A DNA stretch of 64,000 nt, taken from positions 62,001-126,000 of the forward strand of contig NZ_MRTH01000009.1 of assembly GCF_001956045.1 (NCBI RefSeq), in the 5' to 3' direction. The notes below the pieces were generated by a model. It did no database searches. It was not told the DNA's origin and worked only from the letters and a program-made list of their open reading frames with translations. The stretch comes from Paenibacillus sp. FSL H7-0331. Its GTDB lineage: Bacteria > Bacillota > Bacilli > Paenibacillales > NBRC-103111. How positions within the stretch are numbered: position 1 is the stretch's first letter; the number at the start of each line of letters is the position of its first letter. Made by a program: the position numbers and the translations under genes. Positions 44,053 through 54,880 of the stretch are shown piece by piece.

Positions 44053-44931
44053 ATGGCACAAGTGATTTATTTAAACGGCAAGTATGTGAGCAAGGAAGAG
44101 GCAACAGTTTCTGTATACGATCATGGATTTTTATACGGAGACGGTATCTTTGAGGGTATCCGAATTTATAATGGAAATATTTTTAAATGCAAAGAGCATT
44201 TGGATCGCTTGTACGATTCGGCCAAATCCATCATGCTTGACATCCCGCTTCCTCAGGAAGAAATGCAGCAGGTGCTGATCGAAACCATTCGCAAAAACGA
44301 GCTGCAAAACGGATACATTCGTCTTGTTGTTTCCCGTGGTCCCGGTGATCTTGGCTTAGACCCGCGACGTTCGCCGAAAGCGAATGTAATTATTATCGTA
44401 GAGCAGCTGTCGATTTACCCGGAAGAGGCTTATGTGAATGGATTAAAAACCGTTTCAGTATCCACACGCCGCAATGTGCCTGATGCTTTGAATCCAAAAA
44501 TCAAATCGCTAAATTACCTGAACAATATTTTGGTTAAAATTCAAGCCAATCTGGCTGGCGTAGGCGAGGCCATCATGCTGAATTCCCAAGGCTATGTGGC
44601 TGAGGGCTCGTCCGACAATATTTTTATTATTAAAAGAGGGGTTGTTTTCACGCCGCCTTGCTACTGCGGGGCGCTTGAAGGCATTACCCGTGCTGCGATT
44701 ATCGAAATTTGCGAGAAGCTGGGCTATAAGGTCAAAGAAGAGCCATTCACCCTGCATGATGTTTATGTGGCGGATGAAGTGTTCTTTACCGGAACAGCAG
44801 CAGAGGTTATTGCCGTTCGCGAGGTGGATGCAAGAACAATTGGTGAAGGCAAAGCAGGCCCTATCACTACGCATCTGCTTAAAGAATTCCGTAAGCTCGT
44901 TGATATCGACGGTGTGAAGGTATACGAATAA
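44053..44931 (+). CDS. ilvE: Branched-chain amino acid aminotransferase
   Basis: A PLP enzyme of fold type IV transferring the amino group to or from Val, Leu and Ile keto acids. 292 aa. FLYGDGIFEGIRIYNG is the N-terminal family pattern, IKSLNYLNNILVK holds the PLP lysine (first K-S-L), and EGSSDNIFIIKRG plus ALEGITRAAI are standard. D-amino-acid transaminase is a relative, but the EGIRxY pattern and context favour IlvE. GGAGGTG precedes the start. Last gene of the operon. Confidence 0.93.
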   Translation: MAQVIYLNGKYVSKEEATVSVYDHGFLYGDGIFEGIRIYNGNIFKCKEHLDRLYDSAKSIMLDIPLPQEEMQQVLIETIRKNELQNGYIRLVVSRGPGDLGLDPRRSPKANVIIIVEQLSIYPEEAYVNGLKTVSVSTRRNVPDALNPKIKSLNYLNNILVKIQANLAGVGEAIMLNSQGYVAEGSSDNIFIIKRGVVFTPPCYCGALEGITRAAIIEICEKLGYKVKEEPFTLHDVYVADEVFFTGTAAEVIAVREVDARTIGEGKAGPITTHLLKEFRKLVDIDGVKVYE

Positions 44932-44944
44932 CTCGTCTTGGAGC

Positions 44945-44988
44945 AGCCCTCTGTTTCCACTTCTAAAGTGGAGATGGGGGGCTTTTTG
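44945..44988 (+). terminator. Rho-independent terminator after ilvE
   Basis: AGCCC pairs with GGGCT; the inner stem is TCCACTT-CTA-AAGTGGA; TTTTT follows. Confidence 0.88.
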
Positions 44989-45087
44989 TGTTGTTCTGCA
45001 AGGCAATAAGTCGAACACCAGTAGGTAAAGGTGACAAGCCCTCGATTTTTCTTGCGTTTAATCTTAGTTTTTTTCCTTTAATGATGG

Positions 45088-45114
45088 TCAAATGCCTACT
45101 TCGGTGCATAAACT
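45088..45114 (+). promoter_or_regulatory. Putative sigma-E promoter for the spore coat gene
   Basis: TCAAAT (45088-45093) and CATAAACT (45107-45114), 13 nt apart, resemble sigma-E -35 and -10 elements. safA of B. subtilis is expressed under sigma-E, which fits. Confidence 0.45.
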
Positions 45115-45178
45115 GTAAGGTCATTTTGTTTTGGCACGTGCAGGTGGTTTTCAGGATAACGCCAAGGAGGTTTGTGAA

Positions 45179-47233
45179 GTGAAAATTCATATGGTGAAGA
45201 AAGGCGACACGCTCTACGAAATCGCCAAGAAGTACAATGTAGATCTCGACAAGCTGATTGCCAGCAATCCGCAAATTGCGGACCCGAATGTGATTGAGGT
45301 GGGAATGAAGGTGAAAATCCCCAATGCGCCAATGCCGGTCATTCCGCCAACCGATTATTTGCATAAGCATGTGGTTGTGCAAGGGGATACGTTGTGGAAG
45401 CTGGGAAAATCATGGAATGTCCCCCTGCAAATGTTGATTACCGCAAATCCGCAGCTGAAAAATCCGAATATTTTGATGACAGGCGAGGTTGTGTACATTC
45501 CCAAGGTCAAGCCGCATCATGAATCCCAAGATCACGAAAATGATCATCCGCATCAGCCAGAAAATGAGGCGAAGCACCATCATACCCACCCCTCCCATCA
45601 TCATAACAAACCAAATACGGCCCCCATCCCAGTCCCAGTTCCAATACCTGCACCTGAGCCAATCGCGGTTGCACCCGCTCCCGTAGTTGAGCAGCCAGAG
45701 GTAGTAAAACCGCCTGTCAAGCCTATTGCGATGCCTGAACCGCTCCCTAATATTGAGTTTCAAATGCCGTTAAAGCCACCAGCTCCATACCCGGAATACT
45801 TACAACCTGAAGCCCAAGTGCCACCTGTAAAGCCAATGAAGCCGATGCAGCAAGAACAGCCACAGTTTCTACAGCCTGAAGCTCAGGTGCCAAATGTGAA
45901 GCCCATGCAGCCCATGCAGCAAGAACAACCGCAGTTCCTACAGCCTGCAGCTCAAGCGCCAGCTGCAAAGCCGATACAAACTAATCCGTGGACAGAGCCG
46001 ATGCAGTCCAATCCATGGACAGAACCGATGCACTCTAATCTATGGACAGAGCCGATGCACTCTAATCCGTGGACAGAACCGATGCACTCTAATCCATGGA
46101 CAGAGCCGATGCACTCCAATCCTTGGACAGAACCGATGCAGTCTAATCCGTGGACAGAGTCGATGCACTCTAATCCATGGACAGAACCGATGCAGTCTAA
46201 TCCGTGGACAGAGCCGATGCACTCTAATCCATGGACAGAACCAATGCAGTCTAATCCGTGGATGCATCCGATGGTCGAATCCACAAACGCCTATCCATGC
46301 GTCGACAATTACCCGAGTTATGTACAGGGCGCACAAACACAAACACCGATGTGGGGGCATCACCCTCATGATATGAATTTGTTTCAGCAATATCAGGAGC
46401 CAGCTGCAGAAGTATTTACTCACGATAACATGAATGCTCCCATGCAGCCCATGTGGTCGGCACCTATGGTTTCTCCAATGGCAGTAGCGCCTAATGTGGC
46501 ACCTATGGTTTCTCCAATGGCAGTAGCGCCTAATGTGGCACCTATGGTTTCTCCAAGCGCAGTAGCGCCTAATGCGGCGCCTATGGTTTCCCCTATGGCT
46601 GCAGCACCTTATTCGCCAAACATGCCTATGGAAGCTGGATTTGCCGGCATGCCGAACTATCCCTTCTACCAACAACCGCAGTCGTCTGCAGGTGGTTGTG
46701 GTTGCGGCTGCGGAGGTCCTGTGGCCAACACTCAGCATCATCAAGTAATGCCTTATGCATACGGGATGCCGAATGCGCAAATGCCTTACGAAACTTGGCC
46801 TAATGCTCAATACCCGGCAGCTTATGGAGAAATGCCAGGCTACTCTCACGGGTATGAACCTATGAATGTAAATACTGCTGCTGCTAACTCTGCATATCCG
46901 GGCTCCGTGTATCCAATGTCTATGCAGCCACAGATGGTTCACCCGTACGGATGGTCCCCATATGGAGCTGGCGTGCCTGATTGCGGCTGCAACAGCAAAT
47001 ATGAACTTGAGCAGCTGCTCAGACAGCAAAGTGAAGCCGAAGCGAGAGCAAAGGCCGAAATCTCTACACAAACGGATTCTTTAGAAGCTAATAAAGTGAC
47101 TATTCAAAACACAAATAACAATAAGAAAAAAGCTTCTATCTCCACAAGAGCCGCCAAGCCGTCGCAAAGAAACCGCAGATCGACGAACAAAACCAGTAAA
47201 GCTACATCGAATTCTCCATGGCTGGTCAGATAA
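45179..47233 (+). CDS. safA: LysM spore coat assembly protein, SafA-like, with tandem repeats
   Basis: 684 aa from GTG 45179 (AAGGAGG 8 nt upstream; a longer frame from 45131 lacks SD). Two LysM modules at about 3-48 and 62-107 (VKKGDTLYEIAKKYNVDLDK; VQGDTLWKLGKSWNVPLQML) bind peptidoglycan. Then come a His-rich tract (HHHTHPSHHHNK), a Pro-rich tether, a 23-aa repeat (~3 copies), 11 units of a 9-aa SNPWTEPMH-type repeat, 4 units of a 13-aa APMVSPMAVAPNV repeat, a CGCGCGG cluster, Tyr/Met/Pro-rich sequence and a basic tail. SafA organises coat layers at the spore cortex. The low-complexity region is unusually long. Confidence 0.85.
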   Translation: MKIHMVKKGDTLYEIAKKYNVDLDKLIASNPQIADPNVIEVGMKVKIPNAPMPVIPPTDYLHKHVVVQGDTLWKLGKSWNVPLQMLITANPQLKNPNILMTGEVVYIPKVKPHHESQDHENDHPHQPENEAKHHHTHPSHHHNKPNTAPIPVPVPIPAPEPIAVAPAPVVEQPEVVKPPVKPIAMPEPLPNIEFQMPLKPPAPYPEYLQPEAQVPPVKPMKPMQQEQPQFLQPEAQVPNVKPMQPMQQEQPQFLQPAAQAPAAKPIQTNPWTEPMQSNPWTEPMHSNLWTEPMHSNPWTEPMHSNPWTEPMHSNPWTEPMQSNPWTESMHSNPWTEPMQSNPWTEPMHSNPWTEPMQSNPWMHPMVESTNAYPCVDNYPSYVQGAQTQTPMWGHHPHDMNLFQQYQEPAAEVFTHDNMNAPMQPMWSAPMVSPMAVAPNVAPMVSPMAVAPNVAPMVSPSAVAPNAAPMVSPMAAAPYSPNMPMEAGFAGMPNYPFYQQPQSSAGGCGCGCGGPVANTQHHQVMPYAYGMPNAQMPYETWPNAQYPAAYGEMPGYSHGYEPMNVNTAAANSAYPGSVYPMSMQPQMVHPYGWSPYGAGVPDCGCNSKYELEQLLRQQSEAEARAKAEISTQTDSLEANKVTIQNTNNNKKKASISTRAAKPSQRNRRSTNKTSKATSNSPWLVR
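45800..45979 (+). repeat. 69-bp tandem repeat in safA-like gene (2.6 copies)
   Basis: Units start at 45800, 45869 and 45938 and encode LQPEAQVPPVKPMKPMQQEQ plus PQF. The third is partial and diverged. Confidence 0.85.
45980..46276 (+). repeat. 27-bp tandem repeat in safA-like gene (11 copies)
   Basis: Eleven in-frame 27-bp units encoding SNPWTEPMH or SNPWTEPMQ; the last is degenerate (SNPWMHPMV). Units are nearly identical at DNA level, so copy number should vary between strains. Confidence 0.95.
46460..46615 (+). repeat. 39-bp tandem repeat in safA-like gene (4 copies)
   Basis: Units at 46460, 46499, 46538 and 46577 encode APMVSPMAVAPNV. The first two are identical; the fourth is most diverged. 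Confidence 0.92.
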
Positions 47234-47252
47234 CGAGTAAATCTATTTTTCG

Positions 47253-47298
47253 AAACTGCTGCTTGTCACCTAATGAGTGATAAGCGCAGTTTTTTTGT
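47253..47298 (+). terminator. Rho-independent terminator after safA-like gene
   Basis: AAACTGC, GCTT and TCAC pair with GTGA, AAGC and GCAGTTT, followed by seven T. Confidence 0.85.
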
Positions 47299-47415
47299 TA
47301 TTTTCATAAAGAGTAAAACGGAATCAGGCGGTTGTGTATAAAGAAAGGAACGGAGGGGAAAATAGGTAATAAAAACCTCACAGGTTCGGATATTGTACAG
47401 AAGGGGTGGGTACAT

Positions 47416-48114
47416 ATGGTTATCCTTGCATTCCTCAAAAAACTTAAAAAACGATTGCAGAAAAGCTTGCGCTGGAAGCGTCGTTGGATGAATTTAACGA
47501 TATTTTGGTTCGTTGTCAGCGCTTCCGCCGCTGCTTACATGTGGCATTATTCCTCACAATCTACGGTGACCTTACAACCCGACGAGCAGACGCAGATGGT
47601 AATGAGCCATAACAGCAGGCAGCCTGAGAAGGAAGTGATGGAGATGATCAGCCAAATCAAAGCTCAACGGGAAGCTTTTACCCAAAAATTATACGTGTGC
47701 GGCGAAGAGCTGCAGCCGATAGGTATGATGAGTGCAGACGAGATATTGGCCTACCATAGGAGCAGTCCTGATGCAACGGTTAGTATGGATGCGAATGGAC
47801 GCGTTTATTTCAGGGAAACCATTGAGGACCTTTCGCCACGCTGTAAAGAAAATGCGTATTTCGGAATGGATAGCGGAGGGAACCTATCATTATTTGAAGG
47901 TGTTCCAGGGGTAGGGGGCGGCAGTGTGATCCAAACCTTCTTTCAATTAAATATTGAACATCTTAAAAGCAGCCTGCCGAACAGTGCAATCAAAGAGTTG
48001 TATCGGGGCATTCAGGTGAGAGATTTATCGGAGTACAACAGTGTCTTGTCAACGTTCAGTGATTACGCGGTCGATGCACCTGGACAAACCTTAAAGATTT
48101 CACCAGCCCCATAG
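47416..48114 (+). CDS. bofC: BofC-like forespore regulator of the sigma-K checkpoint
   Basis: 232 aa from ATG 47416 (AAGGGGTGGG 5 nt upstream; the frame from 47332 is open but lacks SD). A basic N-terminus is followed by one TM helix (about 30-48) and an extracytoplasmic domain. YVCGEELQPIGMMSADEIL is the family core, and a C-terminal region with FGMDSGGNLSLFEGVPG is typical. In B. subtilis BofC restrains SpoIVB signalling that activates SpoIVFB, whose gene is also in this window. Four Cys are visible in the outer domain or nearby. Confidence 0.8.
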   Translation: MVILAFLKKLKKRLQKSLRWKRRWMNLTIFWFVVSASAAAYMWHYSSQSTVTLQPDEQTQMVMSHNSRQPEKEVMEMISQIKAQREAFTQKLYVCGEELQPIGMMSADEILAYHRSSPDATVSMDANGRVYFRETIEDLSPRCKENAYFGMDSGGNLSLFEGVPGVGGGSVIQTFFQLNIEHLKSSLPNSAIKELYRGIQVRDLSEYNSVLSTFSDYAVDAPGQTLKISPAP

Positions 48115-48153
48115 ACAAGCAGGAAAATCACAGTGTTGATAGAAAAACCGTAC

Positions 48154-48189
48154 AGTCTGTTCAGTTGTTTTAAGCTGAATGGACTTTTT
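48154..48189 (+). terminator. Rho-independent terminator after bofC-like gene
   Basis: AGTC-TG-TTCAG, 10-nt loop, CTGAA-TG-GACT, then TTTTT. One internal TG/TG mismatch. Confidence 0.75.
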
Positions 48190-48213
48190 GGCGTGTTCAT
48201 TGGAAGCGATATC

Positions 48214-48222
48214 TGCTATAAT
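48214..48222 (+). promoter_or_regulatory. Extended -10 promoter of the ruvC-ruvA-ruvB group
   Basis: TGC followed by TATAAT (48217-48222). No clear -35. The start codon of ruvC lies 45 bp downstream. Confidence 0.55.
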
Positions 48223-48266
48223 GGAACACATATGTTCGCTTTTGGTAGGCTAGGAGTGGGTAAGTA

Positions 48267-48770
48267 ATGCGAATTATGGGAATTGACCCGGGAATTGCGA
48301 TTGTTGGATTCGGTGTTATTGATAAACAGGGAAGTCGTCTTGTTCCCGTTCAATACGGCTGTATTCAGACAGAAGCTCATACGGATGGTGCTCTTCGTCT
48401 AAAGACCGTTTATGACTCGATGGTCCAGCTGATCGATAAATATAAGCCGGATGCTGTGGCCATCGAAAAATTGTTTTTTAATCGTAATGTCACCACTGCG
48501 ATGACAGTCTCACAGGCTCGGGGTGTGCTCATTTTGGCAGCGGTCCAACAAGGGCTGGAAATTGGCGAATACACACCGCTTCAGGTGAAGCAAGCTGTAG
48601 TCGGTTACGGTAAGGCCGAAAAGAAACAGGTGCAGGAGATGGTTAAGCTGTTTCTTCATTTGTCGGCTGTACCCAAGCCTGATGATGTGGCGGATGCTTT
48701 GGCGATTGCGATTTGTCATGCACATTCGGCTGTTCTTTTACAAAAGATAAATGAGGTACGTAAACCATGA
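48267..48770 (+). CDS. ruvC: Holliday junction resolvase RuvC
   Basis: A dimeric endonuclease that cuts Holliday junctions in the RuvABC resolvasome. 167 aa. MGIDPGIAIVGFGVID carries Asp7; Glu67 in VAIEKLFF; Asp140 and Asp143 in KPDDVADALAIAICHA complete the acidic site. TAGGAG precedes the ATG. It overlaps ruvA by 4 bp. Many Bacilli use RecU instead of RuvC, so its presence is a useful lineage mark. Confidence 0.97.
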   Translation: MRIMGIDPGIAIVGFGVIDKQGSRLVPVQYGCIQTEAHTDGALRLKTVYDSMVQLIDKYKPDAVAIEKLFFNRNVTTAMTVSQARGVLILAAVQQGLEIGEYTPLQVKQAVVGYGKAEKKQVQEMVKLFLHLSAVPKPDDVADALAIAICHAHSAVLLQKINEVRKP

Positions 48771-49402
48771 TCGATTTTTTAAGAGGTATAGTTGTACATA
48801 GAGAACCGGATTATTTGGTACTGGATGTCAAAGGCGTAGGCTATCGGGTATTCTGCACGAATCCTTATGCCGTACAGACGAAGGATGGAGAAGAAACGAC
48901 TCTGTTTATTCATTATCAGGTCCGCGAGGATGCGCATCTGCTATTTGGCTTCCCCACTCGTGAGGAGCAATCGTTGTTTCGTTTGCTTTTGGAGGTTAAT
49001 GGTATTGGGCCCAAGGTGGCGATCGGGGTACTTGCCGGAGGGAGACCTGAAGTTATCGCGGCTATGATTCAACAAGAAAATATTAGCTTTCTGATGAAGC
49101 TGCCCGGGATCGGACGTAAAACCGCTCAAAGGATGATCCTCGATTTGAAGGATAAGCTTGGAGTTATTTCAGCTGGCGATGATTCGATGCTGGCCATCAC
49201 AGGTACAGGTCATCTCGCAGTGCCGTCCCAAGGAGCCAGCGTGTGGAATGAGGCCAAGACGGCTTTACTTGGGCTGGGCTACACGGAAGCAGAGGCAGAC
49301 CGGACAGGTCAGCTTATCAAGGCTAAGCTCAAGGGTGATGAAACCGTTGATATCGTGATCAAGCTTGCGCTGCAGGCTCTGTTCCAGCAGTCATTGCGGT
49401 AA
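48767..49402 (+). CDS. ruvA: Holliday junction branch migration protein RuvA
   Basis: Tetrameric junction-binding protein. 211 aa: an OB-fold N-terminus (MIDFLRGIVVHREPDYLVLD, VKGVGYRVF), two helix-hairpin-helix motifs (LEVNGIGPKVAIGVLAG, LPGIGRKTAQRMILDLKDKL) and a C-terminal domain binding RuvB (ALLGLGYTEAEADR). ATGA overlap with ruvC. Confidence 0.97.
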   Translation: MIDFLRGIVVHREPDYLVLDVKGVGYRVFCTNPYAVQTKDGEETTLFIHYQVREDAHLLFGFPTREEQSLFRLLLEVNGIGPKVAIGVLAGGRPEVIAAMIQQENISFLMKLPGIGRKTAQRMILDLKDKLGVISAGDDSMLAITGTGHLAVPSQGASVWNEAKTALLGLGYTEAEADRTGQLIKAKLKGDETVDIVIKLALQALFQQSLR

Positions 49403-49429
49403 AGTTTTTTGGCGATGAAAGGAGACACC

Positions 49430-50443
49430 ATGATGGACGACCGGATTATCTCGGCCAATCTGATGATGGAAGAAGAACAAGTGATGGAGTACAGCCTGCG
49501 TCCGCGCTATTTGGCTGAATACATCGGGCAGACTCAAGCCAAAAACAATCTGAAGATTTACATAGATGCTGCCAAAATGCGTAAAGAAGCGCTGGATCAT
49601 GTATTGCTGTACGGTCCTCCCGGACTCGGTAAAACCACGTTATCGAACATTATCGCCAATGAGTTGGGCGTAAATATTCGTACGACATCAGGACCGGCAA
49701 TCGAACGTCCCGGGGATCTGGCAGCGATATTGTCGAATCTGCAGGAAGGCGATGTGCTATTTATCGACGAAATTCACCGTTTGAACCGAACCGTCGAAGA
49801 GGTGCTTTACCCTGCGATGGAGGATTACGCGCTTGATATTATAATCGGTAAAGGACCCAGCGCTCGCACCGTCAGACTGGATTTGCCCGCCTTTACTCTA
49901 ATCGGCGCTACCACAAGAGCGGGATTATTGTCTGCTCCTTTGCGCGACCGATTTGGAGTTATTAGCAGATTGGAATACTACACGATTGAAGAGCTGACTT
50001 TTATCGTGAGTCGGACAGCTGATATCCTGCAGGTGCAGATTATTGGCGAAGCCGCGCGCGAGATTGGGATGCGGTCCCGAGGAACGCCGCGGATTGCAAA
50101 TCGTTTGTTGAAGCGTGTACGTGATTTTGCCCAGGTTAAGGGAGATGGCATCATTACAATGGATATCGTAAATGATGCATTGATCAGTATTCAGGTAGAT
50201 CATCTTGGATTGGATGAAATCGATCATAAGATGCTGCGTGCCATCATTCTCAGCTTTAAGGGCGGACCTGTGGGATTGGATACGATTGCAGCAACAATAG
50301 GTGAAGAAAGTCAAACGATTGAGGATGTGTATGAGCCATATCTTTTACAGATTGGGTTCCTGCAGCGCACGCCGCGTGGTCGGATGGCGACACATACCGC
50401 TTATCAGCATTTAGGATTGCCTATTCCAAAAAGCTCACCGTAA
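49430..50443 (+). CDS. ruvB: Holliday junction branch migration helicase RuvB
   Basis: AAA+ hexameric motor for branch migration. 337 aa from ATG 49430, with AAAGGAG 5 nt before; ATG 49433 at 8 nt is equally likely, and a frame extension to 49409 precedes the SD. Walker [10 protein letters not shown], Walker B LFIDEIHR, sensor GATTRAG, arginine finger region LRDRFG and a winged-helix C-terminus ([20 protein letters not shown]). Confidence 0.97.
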   Translation: MMDDRIISANLMMEEEQVMEYSLRPRYLAEYIGQTQAKNNLKIYIDAAKMRKEALDHVLLYGPPGLGKTTLSNIIANELGVNIRTTSGPAIERPGDLAAILSNLQEGDVLFIDEIHRLNRTVEEVLYPAMEDYALDIIIGKGPSARTVRLDLPAFTLIGATTRAGLLSAPLRDRFGVISRLEYYTIEELTFIVSRTADILQVQIIGEAAREIGMRSRGTPRIANRLLKRVRDFAQVKGDGIITMDIVNDALISIQVDHLGLDEIDHKMLRAIILSFKGGPVGLDTIAATIGEESQTIEDVYEPYLLQIGFLQRTPRGRMATHTAYQHLGLPIPKSSP

Positions 50444-50461
50444 AAAGGGGGAAACACGGTA

Positions 50462-52621
50462 ATGGGAAAGCATCGGTACCAACTGCATTTGGGCGGTTGG
50501 GGGAAATCGACACAAAAGGTCGGGTACAAAACAAGCCTGCTCATGCTAGTGGGTTGTACTTTGTGGATGCTGGCAGGTCATATAGCTCCTGCTTATGCAG
50601 CCGCCGTACCCAAATTGGATTTGATTAGAATTGCCTTATTTATCGATACAGGAAAATATAGCGCACCAACGCCAGATGTAACTTTATCGGCAGATAAAGG
50701 GCTTGATGTCAGTTTAAGAAATGCTGCAGGTTTGAAGCCGCTATTTGCAACCTCAGATAAAAGCCTGCTGCGTGTGGAGCTTGATTCTTACAGTGTGATG
50801 GTTCTGGAAACGCCGGATGCGAATCAAGCTCGAGCACTCACCAAAAAGCTGACCGATTTAAAGCTGGATGCAAGTATCAGTGTTCGCACAAAGCTTGGGA
50901 AACCAGCATACCAATTGGAGCTGGGTCCATATACAACCAAGGAGCTGGCAGCCTCTGCCCTAACCAAAGCCAAGACGATTGCTGATTTGACTGCAGCAAG
51001 CAAAGGCTTTACAGCTGCGGTAAATGGGCCTCTGCACTGGAGTGCAGGCAGCTACTCAACGGAAGCTGAGGCACAGGCGCAGGCGGCAGTCCTTGGGCAA
51101 GCCGGATTGGATGCCGATGTAGCATACCTGGACGCAGTTGCAGGTGCACCTGCCTTTGCAGTTCTGGTAGCCGCAGGATCGGATACAGCGGAGCTGAATG
51201 CTGCCAAGCAGCAGCTGGGTTCCATTGTACCAGGTATTTCCTTACAGCCTGTTGACGCTGGTCTCACCTATGTGATCAAACGTACGCTTGCCGATCCTTC
51301 ATCCACTACAGGCGGAACGATTCAGCAGCTCCTTTTGGGGGGGACAGGCGTTAAGCTTGCCGTAACGTCCAAATCTGCCGAAACGGTTACCGTCCTGGAA
51401 AGATCGGAGCGGGCTTACCGAGGGCTGATTGAATTGTCACGTCTCAACAACAAGCTTGCTGTTATTAATGAATTGCCTTTCGAGCAATATCTGGTATCGG
51501 TTGTGAGCTCCGAGCTCAGCAAAGAGTGGCCGCTTGAAGCTCTGAAAGCACAGGCGGTAGCTGCGCGAACCTTTGCATTAAAACAGGGTGTCAAATATCA
51601 GATTGCCCATCTCACGGATACGACTCTGGACCAAGCTTATAAAGGTGCAGGTGCCGAATTCGCCACTGCCTCGCAAGCTGTCATGGCAACTCAAGGAGAA
51701 GTCATCATGGAGCAGGCGGGTTTGATTTCACCTTTGTTTTATTCGAATGCAGGTGGAATGACAGCTGAATCTACCGAGGTATGGGGTAATAAGGTCAACT
51801 ATTTGAAAAGCGTGGCTACTCCCGATGAAGGAGCAGAGAAAGGCAAGGCGGTTTGGTATCGGATCGTATTGCCAAATGGGAACAATGGTTATATCCATTC
51901 TTCCTATGCAAGGGATACGGGGCAAAAAAATCCGGCTGGTCTCCCTTACTATGAGTCCACGGGTACGGATATTGCCGTACGTCCCGCTCCTTATGTCGAT
52001 AATACAGCTAATCCTGCCGCCTTCAAGGTTAATATTGGAGACCGTTTCGTTGTGTTTGATCAAGCTGTGGAATCCAATGCCTACTCATGGATTAGAGGTC
52101 CCTATGATGCTGACAAGATTAAGGAAAAAGTGAATACCGTGATGAAAAAACCGATTACGGGTGCTCTGGACCGATTGGAAGTGAAGGGACGCGGAGCATC
52201 GGGTCGTGTCATTGAGATGACAGCCAATGGTCAGCTTTTGGAACCTGATTACCCGGATGCATTGCGCACTCTATTTAATGGTCTGCCCAGCACCCGGTTT
52301 GAAATTGAGGAAACAGGAAGGTATACTGTATTGGGAGCGGATAGTACTGTGCGCAACCAATCGGCGTCTATGCCGAATGTGACCGTTATCGGAGGGACTG
52401 GCACAGCGAAGCCAGCTGCTGAATCTCAGCTGTTTGTGCTCAGTGGCGATAACAAAGTGCGTTTGACGAATAAAACATCCCAGTATGTATTTAAAGGAAC
52501 CGGCAATGGTCATGGCCTTGGCATGTCCCAATGGGGAGCCAAAGGTTATGCTGAGCTTGGCTATGATTACAAAAAAATATTGCAGACCTACTATGTAGGA
52601 GTCTCGATAATCAAGGAATGA
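50462..52621 (+). CDS. SpoIID/LytB-domain protein with SPOR-like repeats
   Basis: 719 aa. A long basic N-terminus and a signal peptide or TM (about 22-47) are followed by two or more SPOR-like repeats (about 100-280; [40 protein letters not shown]). The SpoIID/LytB lytic transglycosylase core covers about 300-719. [19 protein letters not shown] contains the predicted catalytic Glu; [10 protein letters not shown] and [19 protein letters not shown] are family marks. An SH3-like insert lies between. It should cleave denuded glycan. Much longer than sporulation SpoIID, so it is probably the Paenibacillus paralogue rather than SpoIID itself. GGGGGAAA serves as SD. Confidence 0.87.
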   Translation: MGKHRYQLHLGGWGKSTQKVGYKTSLLMLVGCTLWMLAGHIAPAYAAAVPKLDLIRIALFIDTGKYSAPTPDVTLSADKGLDVSLRNAAGLKPLFATSDKSLLRVELDSYSVMVLETPDANQARALTKKLTDLKLDASISVRTKLGKPAYQLELGPYTTKELAASALTKAKTIADLTAASKGFTAAVNGPLHWSAGSYSTEAEAQAQAAVLGQAGLDADVAYLDAVAGAPAFAVLVAAGSDTAELNAAKQQLGSIVPGISLQPVDAGLTYVIKRTLADPSSTTGGTIQQLLLGGTGVKLAVTSKSAETVTVLERSERAYRGLIELSRLNNKLAVINELPFEQYLVSVVSSELSKEWPLEALKAQAVAARTFALKQGVKYQIAHLTDTTLDQAYKGAGAEFATASQAVMATQGEVIMEQAGLISPLFYSNAGGMTAESTEVWGNKVNYLKSVATPDEGAEKGKAVWYRIVLPNGNNGYIHSSYARDTGQKNPAGLPYYESTGTDIAVRPAPYVDNTANPAAFKVNIGDRFVVFDQAVESNAYSWIRGPYDADKIKEKVNTVMKKPITGALDRLEVKGRGASGRVIEMTANGQLLEPDYPDALRTLFNGLPSTRFEIEETGRYTVLGADSTVRNQSASMPNVTVIGGTGTAKPAAESQLFVLSGDNKVRLTNKTSQYVFKGTGNGHGLGMSQWGAKGYAELGYDYKKILQTYYVGVSIIKE

Positions 52622-52628
52622 AGCGAAT

Positions 52629-53681
52629 ATGCAAGTAGATTGGTTCGATTATGATTTACCCGATTCATTAATAGCACAGACCCCTTTGAAGGATCGTACA
52701 GCTTCGCGTTTGTTGACGTTGAATAAAACAACAGGCGTAGTGGATCACAAAGCTTTTCCAGCATTGATTGATTATATGGAAGCCGGGGATGTACTCGTGT
52801 TGAACGATACACGGGTGCTGCCTGCACGGCTTTTTGGTGTGAAATCCGGTACGGGTTCAAAAGCAGAGCTGCTGCTCCTGAAGCAACTGGAGGGTGACCG
52901 GTGGGAAGCTTTGGTACGTCCAGGCAAAAGGCTGAAAACAGGGGCTGTTATTTTGTTTGGTGAAGCAGAAGCAGATGGCAAGCCATTGCTTACGGCTACC
53001 ATTGAGGAAGAATCAGACATGGGCGGACGTGTGGTACGTTTTAGCTATGAAGGGATTTTTCCGGAGCTGCTGGACCGGTTAGGTCAAATGCCGCTTCCGC
53101 CCTACATCAAAGAACAGCTTCCGGAGAAAGAGCGCTATCAAACTGTATATGCCCGAAATGAGGGCTCGGCCGCTGCGCCAACAGCGGGGCTGCATTTTAC
53201 GGAAGCTTACTTGAATAGGCTGGAACAAAAAGGTATACAATTAGCCTATATCACACTACATGTAGGACTCGGAACCTTCAGACCCGTATCTGTGGATGAT
53301 GTGGAGACACATGAGATGCACGAGGAGTTCTATGAGGTGAGTGAAGAGGCGGCAGCCCGTATTAATGCGGCCAAAGCAGGAGGGCACAAGGTAATCGCTG
53401 TAGGCACCACTTCGGCGAGAACGCTGGAAACTGCAGCACGTAACTGTCAGCAATCCGGGCAAGTTGAGGCAGGCAGCGGATGGACGGGTATTTTTATTTA
53501 TCCAGGCTATACCTTTCAAATTGTGGACGCCTTATTAACGAATTTTCATTTACCGAAATCGACACTGCTTATGCTCATCAGCGCTTTGGCTGGGAGAGAG
53601 CAGGTACTGGCCGCTTATCGCGAGGCCGTTGATCAGGAATACCGTTTTTTTAGCTTCGGAGATGCAATGTTTATTTATTAG
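52629..53681 (+). CDS. queA: tRNA preQ1(34) S-adenosylmethionine ribosyltransferase-isomerase
   Basis: Adds the ribosyl part of SAM to preQ1 in tRNA, giving epoxyqueuosine. 350 aa. [20 protein letters not shown] is the N-terminal pattern, [16 protein letters not shown] and [17 protein letters not shown] are conserved, and [20 protein letters not shown] closes it. The start follows the SpoIID-like stop by 7 bp with a weak AATGAAG SD. Same pathway as the next gene, tgt. Confidence 0.97.
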   Translation: MQVDWFDYDLPDSLIAQTPLKDRTASRLLTLNKTTGVVDHKAFPALIDYMEAGDVLVLNDTRVLPARLFGVKSGTGSKAELLLLKQLEGDRWEALVRPGKRLKTGAVILFGEAEADGKPLLTATIEEESDMGGRVVRFSYEGIFPELLDRLGQMPLPPYIKEQLPEKERYQTVYARNEGSAAAPTAGLHFTEAYLNRLEQKGIQLAYITLHVGLGTFRPVSVDDVETHEMHEEFYEVSEEAAARINAAKAGGHKVIAVGTTSARTLETAARNCQQSGQVEAGSGWTGIFIYPGYTFQIVDALLTNFHLPKSTLLMLISALAGREQVLAAYREAVDQEYRFFSFGDAMFIY

Positions 53682-53709
53682 TTCGATATTAGTTCAGCAG
53701 GAAGAGTGA

Positions 53710-54849
<1,140 letters not shown>

Positions 54850-54880
54850 ACTATAGTTTAAGTTAAAAGGGGAGATTGAA

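Noticed and set aside
45980..46276. 27-bp repeats as CRISPR or intergenic satellite
   Set aside because: Directly adjacent in-frame units without spacers inside a coding sequence.
46040..47071. 343-codon open frame on the minus strand inside the safA-like gene, and another at 45952-46284
   Set aside because: They arise from the tandem repeats of the coding strand. The translations are Cys/Arg/His-rich and repetitive, with no SD or homology.
52600..52628. preQ1 riboswitch before queA
   Set aside because: Only 7 bp separate queA from the upstream stop; no room for an aptamer.
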